Assembly: GCA_016785015.1 (NCBI GenBank)
Contig: JADHTJ010000002.1
Coordinates: 36,913-100,912 of the forward strand
DNA length: 64,000 nucleotides
Direction: 5' to 3'
DNA from: Anaerolineales bacterium
Lineage (GTDB): Bacteria; Chloroflexota; Anaerolineae; Anaerolineales; UBA11858
The position numbers and the translations under genes were made by a program. Shown piece after piece: positions 1 through 7,734 of the stretch (positions within the stretch are counted from its first letter, which is position 1; each line of letters starts with the position of its first letter). The notes under the pieces are model-generated. The model was given only the letters and a program-made list of their open reading frames with translations. It searched no databases and was not told where the DNA came from.

Positions 1-1
1 C

Positions 2-1138
2 CCCACTATTACCACCAACGAGGTCGTACGCCCCACACTTGTCGAGGTGGATTTGAGCCGTTTGGCTGACAACTACCGCGCTATTCAGGAGAAAGTCGCC
101 CCGGCTTTGATGATGCCCGTCCTTAAGGCCAACGCCTACGGGCATGGATTGGTGGATGTGGGCCATTTGATGGAATCATTGGGGGCGGATTATATTGGCG
201 TGGCGGTGCTCGAAGAGGGGATTCTGCTGCGCGAACAGGGAATCCAAACCCCAATCTTAGTTTTGGGTGGCATCTTCGGAAATCAGGTGCCCTTCTTCCT
301 CAAGTATGACCTGACTATTACGGCATCCTCGATCGAGAAGCTCTGGCAAATTGAGGAGATTTCTGAACAATTGGATTTGAAGGCCAAAGTGCATCTCAAG
401 ATCGATACGGGCATGGAGCGCATTGGCGTGCATTATTATAACGCCGAAGAGCTTTTAGAAGCCTCTGTCACTTGTAAACATCTGGATGTGGAGGGGATCT
501 TCTCTCATTTTGCCAACTCTGATGCTGCTGACCTCAGACATGCCCGTTTGCAGATTGAACGTTTCGAGGAAGTATTAAGTTTCTACGAGAAACATGATTT
601 GCAACCGCCTCGGATGCGACATATGGCCAACTCCGGTGCCATCTTGCAGCTTCCCGAAGCTAATTACGATATTGTCAGACCTGGTCTGGTTCTTTATGGT
701 GTCTATCCCTCTCCAGAGTCGAGTCGCACTATTGATGTTTCTCCAGCGCTGAGTTGGAAGTCACGTGTGGTTTACTTCAAAGTCATCAAACCTGGGCATC
801 CCGTAGGGTACGGTTCAACATGGGAAACCGATCACTTCGTCAGGGCGGTGACCATCCCGGTGGGTTATGGCGATGGTTATTTCCGTGCCATGTCGCACAA
901 GGCCCAGGTGGTAATACGGGGAAAACGCTATCCTGTAGTGGGGCGCATTTCCATGGATCAGATTGTGGTCAACATCGAATGGGATAGCGCCTACAACGAC
1001 GATGAAGTTCTCTTGATAGGGGAAATGGACGATGAATCGGTGACTGCTGAAGATCTGGCTGAATGGGCTGGAACGATCCCCTATGAGATTCTGACCAATA
1101 TCAACACGCGCGTGCCGCGTGTCTATGTCCGTTCCTGA
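2..1138 (+). CDS. alr: Alanine racemase, 5' end cut by window
   Basis: PLP-dependent racemase that makes D-alanine for peptidoglycan. The reading frame is open from base 2, and the residues before the GTG at 47 (RPTLVEVDLS) match the usual alanine racemase N-terminus, so the true start lies outside the window and GTG 47 is internal. The PLP-lysine motif KANAYGHG lies near the start. The C-terminal domain has GYGS, the GYGDGY segment and the conserved SMDQ motif. The PLP barrel is followed by the C-terminal beta domain, and length is normal for the family apart from the missing first residues. The next gene starts 20 bp downstream with its own promoter overlapping the alr stop region. Confidence 0.95.
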   Translation, partial: PTITTNEVVRPTLVEVDLSRLADNYRAIQEKVAPALMMPVLKANAYGHGLVDVGHLMESLGADYIGVAVLEEGILLREQGIQTPILVLGGIFGNQVPFFLKYDLTITASSIEKLWQIEEISEQLDLKAKVHLKIDTGMERIGVHYYNAEELLEASVTCKHLDVEGIFSHFANSDAADLRHARLQIERFEEVLSFYEKHDLQPPRMRHMANSGAILQLPEANYDIVRPGLVLYGVYPSPESSRTIDVSPALSWKSRVVYFKVIKPGHPVGYGSTWETDHFVRAVTIPVGYGDGYFRAMSHKAQVVIRGKRYPVVGRISMDQIVVNIEWDSAYNDDEVLLIGEMDDESVTAEDLAEWAGTIPYEILTNINTRVPRVYVRS

Positions 1139-1146
1139 CATCGGGG

Positions 1147-1159
1147 TATAATTGCGACA
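1147..1159 (+). promoter_or_regulatory. Leaderless-type -10 box (TATAAT-6 nt-ATG)
   Basis: TATAAT at 1147-1152 is followed by six bases and then ATG at 1159. Transcription from this box would start at or next to the A of ATG, giving a leaderless mRNA. No Shine-Dalgarno sequence is visible. No good -35 hexamer is seen. Confidence 0.6.
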
Positions 1160-1665
1160 TGCAAGTCCCGAAAGAATTTCGTCCCGAATTGATCCCGCGC
1201 AAGGGAGAGCGTGTTTCCTGGCTGCTGATGCTTCTGGCCTTGGTTTATTTGGGTGTTGGAATTTGGAGTGATGATGGACTCACTTGGCTGCCGGTGGTAT
1301 TTGTTTCGTTGATGTTCTTGTCTGCCGGGAGTATCACCCTGGGGAATTGGGTGGATCGCAATACCGTGCTGCACCTGAACCCCGAGGGAGTCGGTTTTAG
1401 CAATGGGTTGCGAAATGTCTCATTGAACTGGGATGATGTTCGGGAAGTGCGGGTGCTGGATTCTGCCTGGGGGCGTAGAGTCCAGGTTCGGGGAGTAACA
1501 ACCAGCTTCACCTTCCGCACGTTGGGTGAAGTCATCATGCAAGGTGAACTCAAGGGACAGATCGGATTCGCCGAAGGTGAGTTTATCCTAAATAAAATAT
1601 TGGAAATGAGTGGTTTGCAGAAGATAGAGACATCTGAAAAGGCTAGCTATTATTCTCGTCCGTAG
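1159..1665 (+). CDS. Two-helix membrane protein with PH-like domain
   Basis: Unrecognised 168-residue protein. After a polar 20-residue N-terminus there are two hydrophobic helices (about residues 21-36 and 43-58), then a soluble segment whose pattern (beta strands, NGLRNVSLNWDDVREV) resembles the bacterial PH domains found after paired transmembrane helices. It is probably an inner-membrane protein with the PH-like domain in the cytoplasm. The start is supported by the leaderless -10 box just upstream. It lies between alr and tyrS and may share transcription with neither. Domain assignment is inference from pattern only. Confidence 0.6.
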   Translation: MQVPKEFRPELIPRKGERVSWLLMLLALVYLGVGIWSDDGLTWLPVVFVSLMFLSAGSITLGNWVDRNTVLHLNPEGVGFSNGLRNVSLNWDDVREVRVLDSAWGRRVQVRGVTTSFTFRTLGEVIMQGELKGQIGFAEGEFILNKILEMSGLQKIETSEKASYYSRP

Positions 1666-1706
1666 GAATGAGGTGATGCCAATGGCATCTGCCACGCTCC
1701 TACGTG

Positions 1707-1730
1707 CGCCCTCTCCAGTGAGGGCGTTTT
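1707..1730 (+). terminator. Rho-independent terminator before tyrS
   Basis: Stem CGCCCTC / GAGGGCG (1707-1713 and 1720-1726) with a six-base loop and a T run. A smaller hairpin GATGCC/GGCATC lies at 1675-1689. It ends the PH-like gene or acts as an attenuator for tyrS. Confidence 0.7.
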
Positions 1731-1746
1731 CTTTGTGGAGGTCAAG

Positions 1747-2976
1747 ATGAGCAAAACGAAATTAACGATTGATGAACAGGTTACCCTGCTAATGCAGGGT
1801 ACTGAGTACGGCGATGAGCAGATCAAGAAGGCTATGACTGATGAATTGCGAGAGCGATTGATTGAAGCCGAAAAAGAAGACCGGCCGTTGCGCGTCTACT
1901 GCGGGTATGACCCGACATCCACAGACTTGCACTTGGGGCACACCATTTCTATGCGTAAGCTGCGCCAGTTCCAGGAGTTGGGCCACGAAGTGACATTTTT
2001 GATTGGCAGCTACACAGCGCTGGTTGGTGATCCTTCCGATAAGAACAAAGCTCGCCCCATATTGACCGAGGAAGAAGTACTTGAGAATGCCCAAACTTAC
2101 GCCGAACAAGCCTTTCGTGTTCTGGACAAAGATAAGACGATCGTACGCTACAACGGTGAGTGGCTTTCGGAACTATCCCTGGTTGACTTGATCCGCCTGG
2201 GGCAGAATTTCACTGTGCAGCAGTTTTTAGCGCGAGAGAATTTCGCCAAGAGACTCGAATCGGAAGAACCGATCTATTTGCATGAAACCTTCTACTCGTT
2301 GATGCAGGGATACGACGCGGTTGCTATGGAGACCGATGTTCAGGTGGGCGGCACCGATCAGCTTTTCAACATCATTGTGGCGGGGCGCAAGCTGCAATCG
2401 GCTCTGGGACAAAAGCCCCTGGTGGGCATCATCATGGGCATTCTGCCAGGCACCGATGGCGTGCAGCGTATGTCTAAATCCACTGGAAATATCGTTCCCA
2501 TCAACAGCGGTGCTGAGGATATGTATGGCAAGGTGATGAGCGTCCCCGATACTGCCATGAATAAGTTCGCGCGTCTGACGACCCGCTGGACTCCGACTGA
2601 GATTGATAATGTAGAGAGCGATGTAGCTTCAGGGAAACTGCATCCTCGAGATGCCAAGATGAAGTTGGCTCAGGAAATTACTACGATCTTCTACGGAGAG
2701 GATGCTGCGGCTGAAGCGCAAGCTGCCTTCAAGCGCGTCTTCCAAAAAGGGGACGTGCCCGAAGATATGCCTGAATATAAACTTCAAGGCGACCAAACGG
2801 TTTTGGATGTTTTGGCGGACAGCAAGATTGTGCCCAGCCGAGGGGAGGGCCGCCGCATGGTGCAGCAAAACGCCGTCAGCCTGGATGGAGAAAAATTGAC
2901 GGATATTCAAGCCCCCTTCCCTGGCCCGGGTGTGCTTAGAGTAGGCAGGCGTAAATTCTTGAAAGTGATTGAATAA
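1747..2976 (+). CDS. tyrS: Tyrosyl-tRNA synthetase
   Basis: Class I aminoacyl-tRNA synthetase that charges tRNA-Tyr. The HIGH-type motif HLGHT and the KMSKS-type motif RMSKS are both present in the Rossmann catalytic domain. A C-terminal S4 RNA-binding domain follows (RGEGRRMVQQNAVSLDGEKL region). A GTG at 1735 is in frame, but GGAGGT at 1737-1742 sits four bases before ATG 1747, so ATG 1747 is the better start (409 residues, normal for the long bacterial TyrRS type). It is preceded by a terminator hairpin and followed by a strong stem-loop at 2982-3014, so it is probably monocistronic. Confidence 0.96.
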   Translation: MSKTKLTIDEQVTLLMQGTEYGDEQIKKAMTDELRERLIEAEKEDRPLRVYCGYDPTSTDLHLGHTISMRKLRQFQELGHEVTFLIGSYTALVGDPSDKNKARPILTEEEVLENAQTYAEQAFRVLDKDKTIVRYNGEWLSELSLVDLIRLGQNFTVQQFLARENFAKRLESEEPIYLHETFYSLMQGYDAVAMETDVQVGGTDQLFNIIVAGRKLQSALGQKPLVGIIMGILPGTDGVQRMSKSTGNIVPINSGAEDMYGKVMSVPDTAMNKFARLTTRWTPTEIDNVESDVASGKLHPRDAKMKLAQEITTIFYGEDAAAEAQAAFKRVFQKGDVPEDMPEYKLQGDQTVLDVLADSKIVPSRGEGRRMVQQNAVSLDGEKLTDIQAPFPGPGVLRVGRRKFLKVIE

Positions 2977-2981
2977 AGAAT

Positions 2982-3014
2982 AAGTGTGATGCACATTCAA
3001 TGTGCGTCGCACTT
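2982..3014 (+). terminator. Long stem-loop after tyrS
   Basis: Fifteen-base arms (2982-2996 and 3000-3014) pair with two G-U wobbles around a three-base loop, followed by a pyrimidine-rich CTCTT. It probably terminates tyrS. It overlaps the GTG at 3002, which argues against that codon as a start for the next gene. Confidence 0.55.
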
Positions 3015-3025
3015 CTCTTATCGAG

Positions 3026-3775
3026 ATGGATCACGAACCGCTTTTCTTTGTCTTCGCATCGATTGCCGTTGTGCTGGCCGGGATCTCCAAAAGTGGCTTT
3101 GGCACCGGGTTGGGTGTGTTTGCTGTGCCCTTGATGGCTATCGTCATCTCTCCTGCGCAAGCAGCGGCGATTATGCTGCCCATCCTTTGTGTCATCGATC
3201 TATTCAATATATGGCATTATCGAAGAACCTGGGATCGCCAAAATATGGGCATTTTAGTGCCCGCCGCGCTGATTGGAATTGCCTTGGGTGCCTTTACCTT
3301 TCGCTATTTGAGCGATGCCCATATCCGCATTCTGATCGGCGTGATCGCCGTGATCTTTGTAGGTAATTTCTTCTTTGGGCGCAATTCTAAGGAGAAGAGG
3401 AATCCCGATCGTGTACGAGGTAGCTTCTGGGGCGCGATCGCGGGATTTGTCAGTTTCGGCGTACACGCTGGCGGACCACCAGTGAGCGTCTATTTGCTCC
3501 CGCAGCGTTTGGAGAAAACCATCTTTGTGGGCACGAACGTAGTGTTTTTTACGATAGTCAACTATGTCAAGCTGATCCCCTATTATTTTCTAGGGCAACT
3601 GAATTTGGGCAACCTGACGACATCGTTGATCCTCAGCCCGCTGATTCCGGCGGGAATTTGGTTGGGGGTCAAGCTGCATGGTCGCATCAATCAACGTGTA
3701 TTCTACAATTTAGTGTATCTCTTTTTGTTGATCGCGGGGGCAAAGTTGCTTTATGATGGGGTTGTAGGTTTATAA
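3026..3775 (+). CDS. TauE/SafE (TSUP) family anion permease
   Basis: Polytopic inner-membrane protein of the sulfite exporter TauE/SafE family, which moves sulfite, organosulfonates or related anions. The sequence has about eight hydrophobic helices and the typical halves: an N-terminal glycine-rich GISKSGFGTG segment and a second half with the GFVSFGVHAGGPPVSVYLLP segment. The frame is open from GTG 3002, but that codon lies inside the tyrS terminator hairpin, so ATG 3026 (MDHEPLFFV) is chosen. There is no clear Shine-Dalgarno sequence. The substrate cannot be told from sequence. A repeat cluster follows the stop. Confidence 0.85.
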   Translation: MDHEPLFFVFASIAVVLAGISKSGFGTGLGVFAVPLMAIVISPAQAAAIMLPILCVIDLFNIWHYRRTWDRQNMGILVPAALIGIALGAFTFRYLSDAHIRILIGVIAVIFVGNFFFGRNSKEKRNPDRVRGSFWGAIAGFVSFGVHAGGPPVSVYLLPQRLEKTIFVGTNVVFFTIVNYVKLIPYYFLGQLNLGNLTTSLILSPLIPAGIWLGVKLHGRINQRVFYNLVYLFLLIAGAKLLYDGVVGL

Positions 3776-3776
3776 A

Positions 3777-3883
3777 TCGCCCGGAGATCAATCTCCGGGC
3801 TAATTGCCCAAGGACACTAAAGCACCCTCGCTTTCAGGCCAAATGGCCTTTCGCAATCGGCCCAGACGTTTACGTCCGGGCGA
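3777..3883. repeat. REP-like cluster of three hairpins
   Basis: Two similar GC-rich hairpins, TCGCCCGGA-type (3779-3800) and its inverted relative (3860-3881), enclose a small GGCC/GGCC hairpin (3837-3848). The outer ends are inverted copies of TCGCCCGGA, so the whole unit is symmetrical like a REP pair. It may also end transcription of the upstream permease gene. Confidence 0.6.
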
Positions 3884-3953
3884 CCTGTATTGAATCGCAA
3901 CTTTTCCTTCCCAAACTTTGTATTAGAATTAGAATGTAATTTAGGAGGTCACA

Positions 3954-5162
3954 ATGAATAACCAAAAGCATGCCTTCGGTCGAGGGGGATCGATCCTATT
4001 TCTGATTCTCTTCATATTGTTGAGTATTCCCTTGCTTGGCTGCAACCGCGCATCTAAGGTCGTAGAGGTCAAGTCATACCCCGAGTTGGGCTTCACTGTC
4101 CTCGATGGTAATGCCAAAGATCTTGATTGGTCGCCGGGTGGGAATTGGATTGCTTATCCCCGTCGTGACCCCGTGGATTGGTATTACGATGTCTGGCTGA
4201 TTCGACCGGATGGCACAGGTAAGCACTGTATCACCTGCGGTGAGAATTTTCCCCAGAAACACAATGGCAACGTCACCTGGCATCCCTCGGGAGAATATCT
4301 GGTTTTTACCGCCCAAAATGAAGATGCCAAAGGTGAATTATTAGATTCTGTTGCCATCCCTGGCGTAGGCTTGAACTGCAACCTGTGGGCCATGAGTTCG
4401 GACGGAGAACAAGTCTGGCAGTTGACTCATCTGCCTACCCAAAAACGCACGCCCCAAGGAGTAATTCATCCGCAGTTTTCACATGACGGGAGTCAGCTCT
4501 TTTGGACTCAAGCCCTTGGGGAATACAGCCCCGATCCCGGCGAGGAGTGGGGCAAGTGGCAAACGGCATTTGCCGATTTTGTGATCGAAGATGGCGTGCC
4601 TCAACTTGAGGGTATTGTGTTTTCTAAACCTGGACCGCATCCGCGTTTTTATGAGAGTCATGGTTGGTCCCCCGATGATTCGATGGTTATCTTCAGCGCA
4701 AATCCTGAAGAAGGATATCATCCGCCCAATGGGCTCGACATTTATACAATGGACGCCGCCACTGGCGAACTAACTCGTCTGACCACAACCCCCACAGATT
4801 GGGACGAACACGCTCACTTCAGCCCGGATGGGAGTACCATCGCCTGGATGTCTGGCGCGGAATTGGACGTCGAATTCCCCTCTGTCAAGTGGCCGGATTG
4901 GAAAGAATATATCACCACTGAGCTGTGGATGATGAACGCCGATGGCAGCGACCAGCAGCGCATCACCTACTTCAATGAGCCGGGGCACCTGCATCACACC
5001 TGGCTGCAGGAAGTTACCAACGGCACAGTGCGCGCTGTGGTCTCCGATAGTTCCTGGAGCCCCGATGGCTCGCAGCTCATCTTCACCGTGGCTTACGAAG
5101 CCGAAGATGTGAAAGATGGCCTGGGTGCTTTCCTTATGTTGATGGATGTGGAGAAATCATAG
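3954..5162 (+). CDS. TolB-like beta-propeller lipoprotein
   Basis: Exported lipoprotein of unknown role. Residues 10-30 form a lipoprotein signal with a lipobox ending at Cys30 (SIPLLGC). The rest is made of WD40-like (PD40) propeller blades, with repeated signatures such as LDWSPGGNWIAY, HFSPDGSTIAW and SSWSPDGSQLIF plus DIYTMDA and LWMMNADGS strands. Such propellers usually bind proteins or peptides at the outer cell surface. A strong AGGAGGT ribosome site precedes ATG 3954. It is flanked by repeat clusters on both sides, so it is probably transcribed alone. No enzymatic residues are recognisable. Confidence 0.8.
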   Translation: MNNQKHAFGRGGSILFLILFILLSIPLLGCNRASKVVEVKSYPELGFTVLDGNAKDLDWSPGGNWIAYPRRDPVDWYYDVWLIRPDGTGKHCITCGENFPQKHNGNVTWHPSGEYLVFTAQNEDAKGELLDSVAIPGVGLNCNLWAMSSDGEQVWQLTHLPTQKRTPQGVIHPQFSHDGSQLFWTQALGEYSPDPGEEWGKWQTAFADFVIEDGVPQLEGIVFSKPGPHPRFYESHGWSPDDSMVIFSANPEEGYHPPNGLDIYTMDAATGELTRLTTTPTDWDEHAHFSPDGSTIAWMSGAELDVEFPSVKWPDWKEYITTELWMMNADGSDQQRITYFNEPGHLHHTWLQEVTNGTVRAVVSDSSWSPDGSQLIFTVAYEAEDVKDGLGAFLMLMDVEKS

Positions 5163-5341
5163 TACACGGATGGATTTTAATAATATCCAATTAATCCGTG
5201 TTCATCCGTGACTCTACTGCAATAAGCCACCAAGCGAGTTTCCCGCCGGGATATATGGGGGTGGTTGCGGAGCAACCACCCCCATATATCCCGGCGGAAG
5301 CCCTCCTCTGGTAGTTTTTTCAGTGGAGTCATCCGTGTCCA
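5163..5341. repeat. Dispersed palindrome (CACGGATG family) split by a MITE
   Basis: Left arm 5163-5173 (TACACGGATG) pairs with CATCCGTGT at 5330-5338 once the insertion at 5211-5329 is removed. The inner right-arm copy ATCCGTGTTCATCCGTG is at 5194-5210. This is one of about a dozen such palindromes in the window. Confidence 0.7.
5211..5329. mobile_element. 119-bp MITE with 26-bp perfect hairpin
   Basis: The element is bounded by 8-bp direct repeats CATCCGTG (5203-5210 and 5330-5337). Its right end, read inward, is ACTCCACTGAAAAAAC, differing at one base from the 16-bp end of the insertion sequence at 24724-26531. The left end ACTCTACTG is a diverged copy. Inside is a perfect 26-bp inverted repeat (5243-5268 and 5272-5297) with a three-base loop. 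It has no coding capacity and is probably mobilised by the related transposase. Confidence 0.75.
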
Positions 5342-5388
5342 AACGTCTTTTTTGCCCCAGCACCTATATTCCCCTACCCCCTTTCTTC

Positions 5389-6141
5389 CTACTCCTTCCC
5401 CTCGCAATAAACCTGGATAGCCTCGCATAGGAACTCCGGGAACTCCGGGCTGAACTTTTCAAAAGTTACCCGGAAGTCAGGGCTATCTACATACATTTGT
5501 CCTAATCCGCGTAGAACCTCGATCGTTGGCTCATAGAAGTAGCGCATATTCTGATGCCACTTGGCTACACCGGTTTGAACCGCAGGATTGGCGGCAGTAC
5601 GACCTTGCTCCATATTCTCGAAAATTTCGCTATAGATTTCGCTGCTTTCTGCGATGATGGCTTTTTGCTTCTCAGGCGAGTAGTTTTTCCAACGCTTCAT
5701 GGATTCATCCACCAGTTGGGGATCCCAACGCTGGCGAGCTTCTTCGGTATATTGTTCTTGTTGCTCTTCGCTGAAACCTGCAAAAATGTCTTTCTTGCTC
5801 ATTTCGATACCTCCGTTAAGATAGTTGATCGTCTTGTCGACAGTGTTGATCAGAAGGTTCAGCCGCTCCACCTGGTTACCCAAGGCAATCTTGTGAGCCT
5901 GCAGAGCCTCCAGTACATCGAAATCGGGCTGATCCAAAAGTTCCTGGATTTGCCCCAAACTTAATCCCATTTCCCGGTAAAATAGGATTTGTTGCAAACG
6001 CAGCATGGCCTCGTCGTCGTAGTACCGATATCGGTTCTCTCCATACGAAGAGGGCTTGAGCAACGCGATTTCATCGTAATAGTGCAATGTGCGCGGGCTG
6101 ATGCCCGCCAAATCGGCCAGTTGTTTTACGGTGTACACCAT
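5389..6141 (-). CDS. MerR-family regulator with TipAS effector domain
   Basis: DNA-binding activator of the TipA type. Residues 1-70 are a MerR winged helix (MVYTVKQLADLAGISPRTLHYYDE), followed by a long dimerisation helix (about 75-115). Residues 120-250 match the TipAS antibiotic-recognition domain (FSEEQQEQYTEEARQRW and KWHQNM segments). TipAS domains bind thiopeptides or other small molecules. The frame extends upstream, but the family N-terminus fixes ATG at 6141. The gene is divergent from kynureninase, and an overlong-spacer promoter lies in between. A 115-bp repeat separates that promoter from the gene, giving a long 5' leader. Its target could be itself, kynU, or both. Confidence 0.88.
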   Translation of the reverse strand: MVYTVKQLADLAGISPRTLHYYDEIALLKPSSYGENRYRYYDDEAMLRLQQILFYREMGLSLGQIQELLDQPDFDVLEALQAHKIALGNQVERLNLLINTVDKTINYLNGGIEMSKKDIFAGFSEEQQEQYTEEARQRWDPQLVDESMKRWKNYSPEKQKAIIAESSEIYSEIFENMEQGRTAANPAVQTGVAKWHQNMRYFYEPTIEVLRGLGQMYVDSPDFRVTFEKFSPEFPEFLCEAIQVYCEGKE

Positions 6142-6160
6142 GGTTATAACCTTTAAACTA

Positions 6161-6275
6161 AGTAGCATCCGCTGGTTGAGTGTCCGGCGTGGTTTCGATA
6201 CCATCCCTTCGGTCATACTCAACCGACGCCGGACGTATCGAAACCAAGGATATTGTGAATCTACTTGTGTTGAAG
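6161..6275. repeat. Inserted palindromic repeat flanked by 9-bp direct repeats
   Basis: GGTTTCGATAC and GTATCGAAACC arms plus GGTTGAGT and ACTCAACC arms form a compact palindrome of a type commonly dispersed in genomes. TTTAAACTA occurs exactly on both sides (6152-6160 and 6276-6284), like a target-site duplication. Confidence 0.65.
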
Positions 6276-6305
6276 TTTAAACTATGACGTAACGTTAATG
6301 TCAAG
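6276..6305 (-). promoter_or_regulatory. Candidate MerR-type promoter and operator
   Basis: On the minus strand TTGACA (6300-6305) is a perfect -35. The next 19 bases include most of the dyad TGACGTAACGTTAATGTCA (plus strand 6285-6303), and then TAAACT can serve as -10. A 19-base spacer with a dyad is the hallmark of MerR-activated promoters. The dyad also lies about 20 bp before the kynU start, so it could act on both genes. Confidence 0.55.
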
Positions 6306-6322
6306 GGATAAAAGGAAATTCA

Positions 6323-7606
6323 ATGCAATTCACCACCACTTATATCTCACTCGCACAACAACTCGATCAAAAAGACGAGTTAGGGTCATTTCGTGATCGA
6401 TTTGTAATCGCAAATCCAGATCTCATCTACCTGGATGGAAACTCACTTGGACGTTTACCAAAGCCTACGGTTGACCTGATGAGTGATGCTGTCGAACGTC
6501 AATGGGGAGAACGACTCATTCAAGGTTGGAATGATGGCTGGGTTCACCAACCTACCCAGCTGGGGGAGAAAATCGCTCAGTTGATCGGCGCGCAACCGGA
6601 GGAGGTACTGGTTTGTGAAACCAATTCCATCAATCTGTTCAAGCTGGCAGTGGCAGCCTTGCGTCTGCGCCCAGACCGCACCAAGATCGTCAGCGACGAG
6701 TTCAATTTTCCCTCGGATTTATATATCCTGCAGGGCATCATCGATATGCTGGGAAACCAGCATCAACTCGAATTGATGCGATCCGACGATAGTGTGTCGA
6801 TCACCCCTCAGGCCATCGAGAGTCTCATAAATCAGGATACTGCCCTGGTCAGCCTGACACATGTGGCCTTCAAAAGCGCTTTCATGTACGATATACCGCG
6901 CGTCACCGAGCTGGCTCATAAAGCGGGGGCGATGATGATCTGGGATTTATGTCACTCTGTGGGAGCAGTGCCGCTGCACTTAAATGAGTGGGGCGTGGAT
7001 TTAGCAGTTGGATGCACTTACAAATACCTCAACGGCGGTCCTGGTTCCCCAGCATTTATCTACATCCGCAGAGAATTGCAGAAAGAGTTGGTCTCACCTT
7101 TGTGGGGTTGGTTTGCAGCGCAGAAACCCTTTGATTTTGATCTGGATTTCACCCCCGCCGATGACATCTCGCGCTTCCGCGTGGGCAGCATCCCTGTCAT
7201 TTCTATGCTGGCCATCGAACCTGCCCTAGATATATTCATCGAAGCAGGCATGGAGAAATTACGCCGCAAGAGCATCCAGCAGACCGAATACTTGATTTAC
7301 CTGGCTGAACAGTGGCTCTATCCCCTGGGATTCACGATGGGGTCCCCGCGTGACCCCGAGAAGCGCGGCTCACATATTTCAATACGCCATCCCGAGGCTT
7401 ACCGCATTATCCGGGCGTTGATTGAGCCTGCCTCTCCAGCCGTGCGCGTCATCCCCGATTTCCGCGCCCCAGACAACATCCGCATGGGCATCGCCCCACT
7501 CTATAACACTTTTACTGATATCCACCGCGCGCTGACACGCATCCGTGAAATCGTTGTGAATAAGGAATATGAAAAATTTTCCGAGGAGAGGCTGGCGGTA
7601 ACGTGA
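6323..7606 (+). CDS. kynU: Kynureninase
   Basis: PLP enzyme that cleaves L-kynurenine to anthranilate and alanine in tryptophan breakdown. The protein has 427 residues, normal for the family. The N-terminal NSLGRLPKPT motif, the GWNDGWVHQP segment, DLCHSVGAVPL with the PLP-binding aspartate, and GCTYKYLNGGPGSPAF with the Schiff-base lysine are all present. The ribosome site AAAGGA precedes ATG 6323. No kynurenine monooxygenase or tryptophan dioxygenase gene is nearby. The divergent TipA-like regulator may control it. The gene is intact and is followed by a short inverted-repeat element. Confidence 0.95.
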   Translation: MQFTTTYISLAQQLDQKDELGSFRDRFVIANPDLIYLDGNSLGRLPKPTVDLMSDAVERQWGERLIQGWNDGWVHQPTQLGEKIAQLIGAQPEEVLVCETNSINLFKLAVAALRLRPDRTKIVSDEFNFPSDLYILQGIIDMLGNQHQLELMRSDDSVSITPQAIESLINQDTALVSLTHVAFKSAFMYDIPRVTELAHKAGAMMIWDLCHSVGAVPLHLNEWGVDLAVGCTYKYLNGGPGSPAFIYIRRELQKELVSPLWGWFAAQKPFDFDLDFTPADDISRFRVGSIPVISMLAIEPALDIFIEAGMEKLRRKSIQQTEYLIYLAEQWLYPLGFTMGSPRDPEKRGSHISIRHPEAYRIIRALIEPASPAVRVIPDFRAPDNIRMGIAPLYNTFTDIHRALTRIREIVVNKEYEKFSEERLAVT

Positions 7607-7635
7607 CCTTTCCGCTCATCAATCTAAAAAATCAA

Positions 7636-7734
7636 TTAGGTCGTGTTGACATTTGGTGACTTCTCTCTGGAAATAGGAGTCTTCACAATCGGAAGTTATC
7701 ACCTGCAAGCTTTCGAAATGTCAACACTACCTAG
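7636..7734. repeat. 99-bp inverted-repeat element, TAGGTAGTGTTGACA type
   Basis: Ends TTAGGTCGTGTTGACATTT (7636-7654) and its inverted copy AAATGTCAACACTACCTA (7716-7733) differ at one core position. An inner hairpin, GACTTC..GGAGTC, lies between. Related ends occur at 37729-37748 and 45353-45564. Its right end overlaps the stop codon of the cyclase gene at 7731-7733. Confidence 0.7.

Noticed and set aside
1666-1746. Possible T-box riboswitch before tyrS
   Set aside because: There is a terminator hairpin, but the gap is only about 80 bases, too short for a specifier stem, and the conserved T-box GGTGGNACCGCG element is absent.
3002-3025. GTG 3002 as start of the TauE/SafE gene
   Set aside because: It lies in the stem of the hairpin following tyrS and adds residues unlike the family N-terminus; ATG 3026 fits better.
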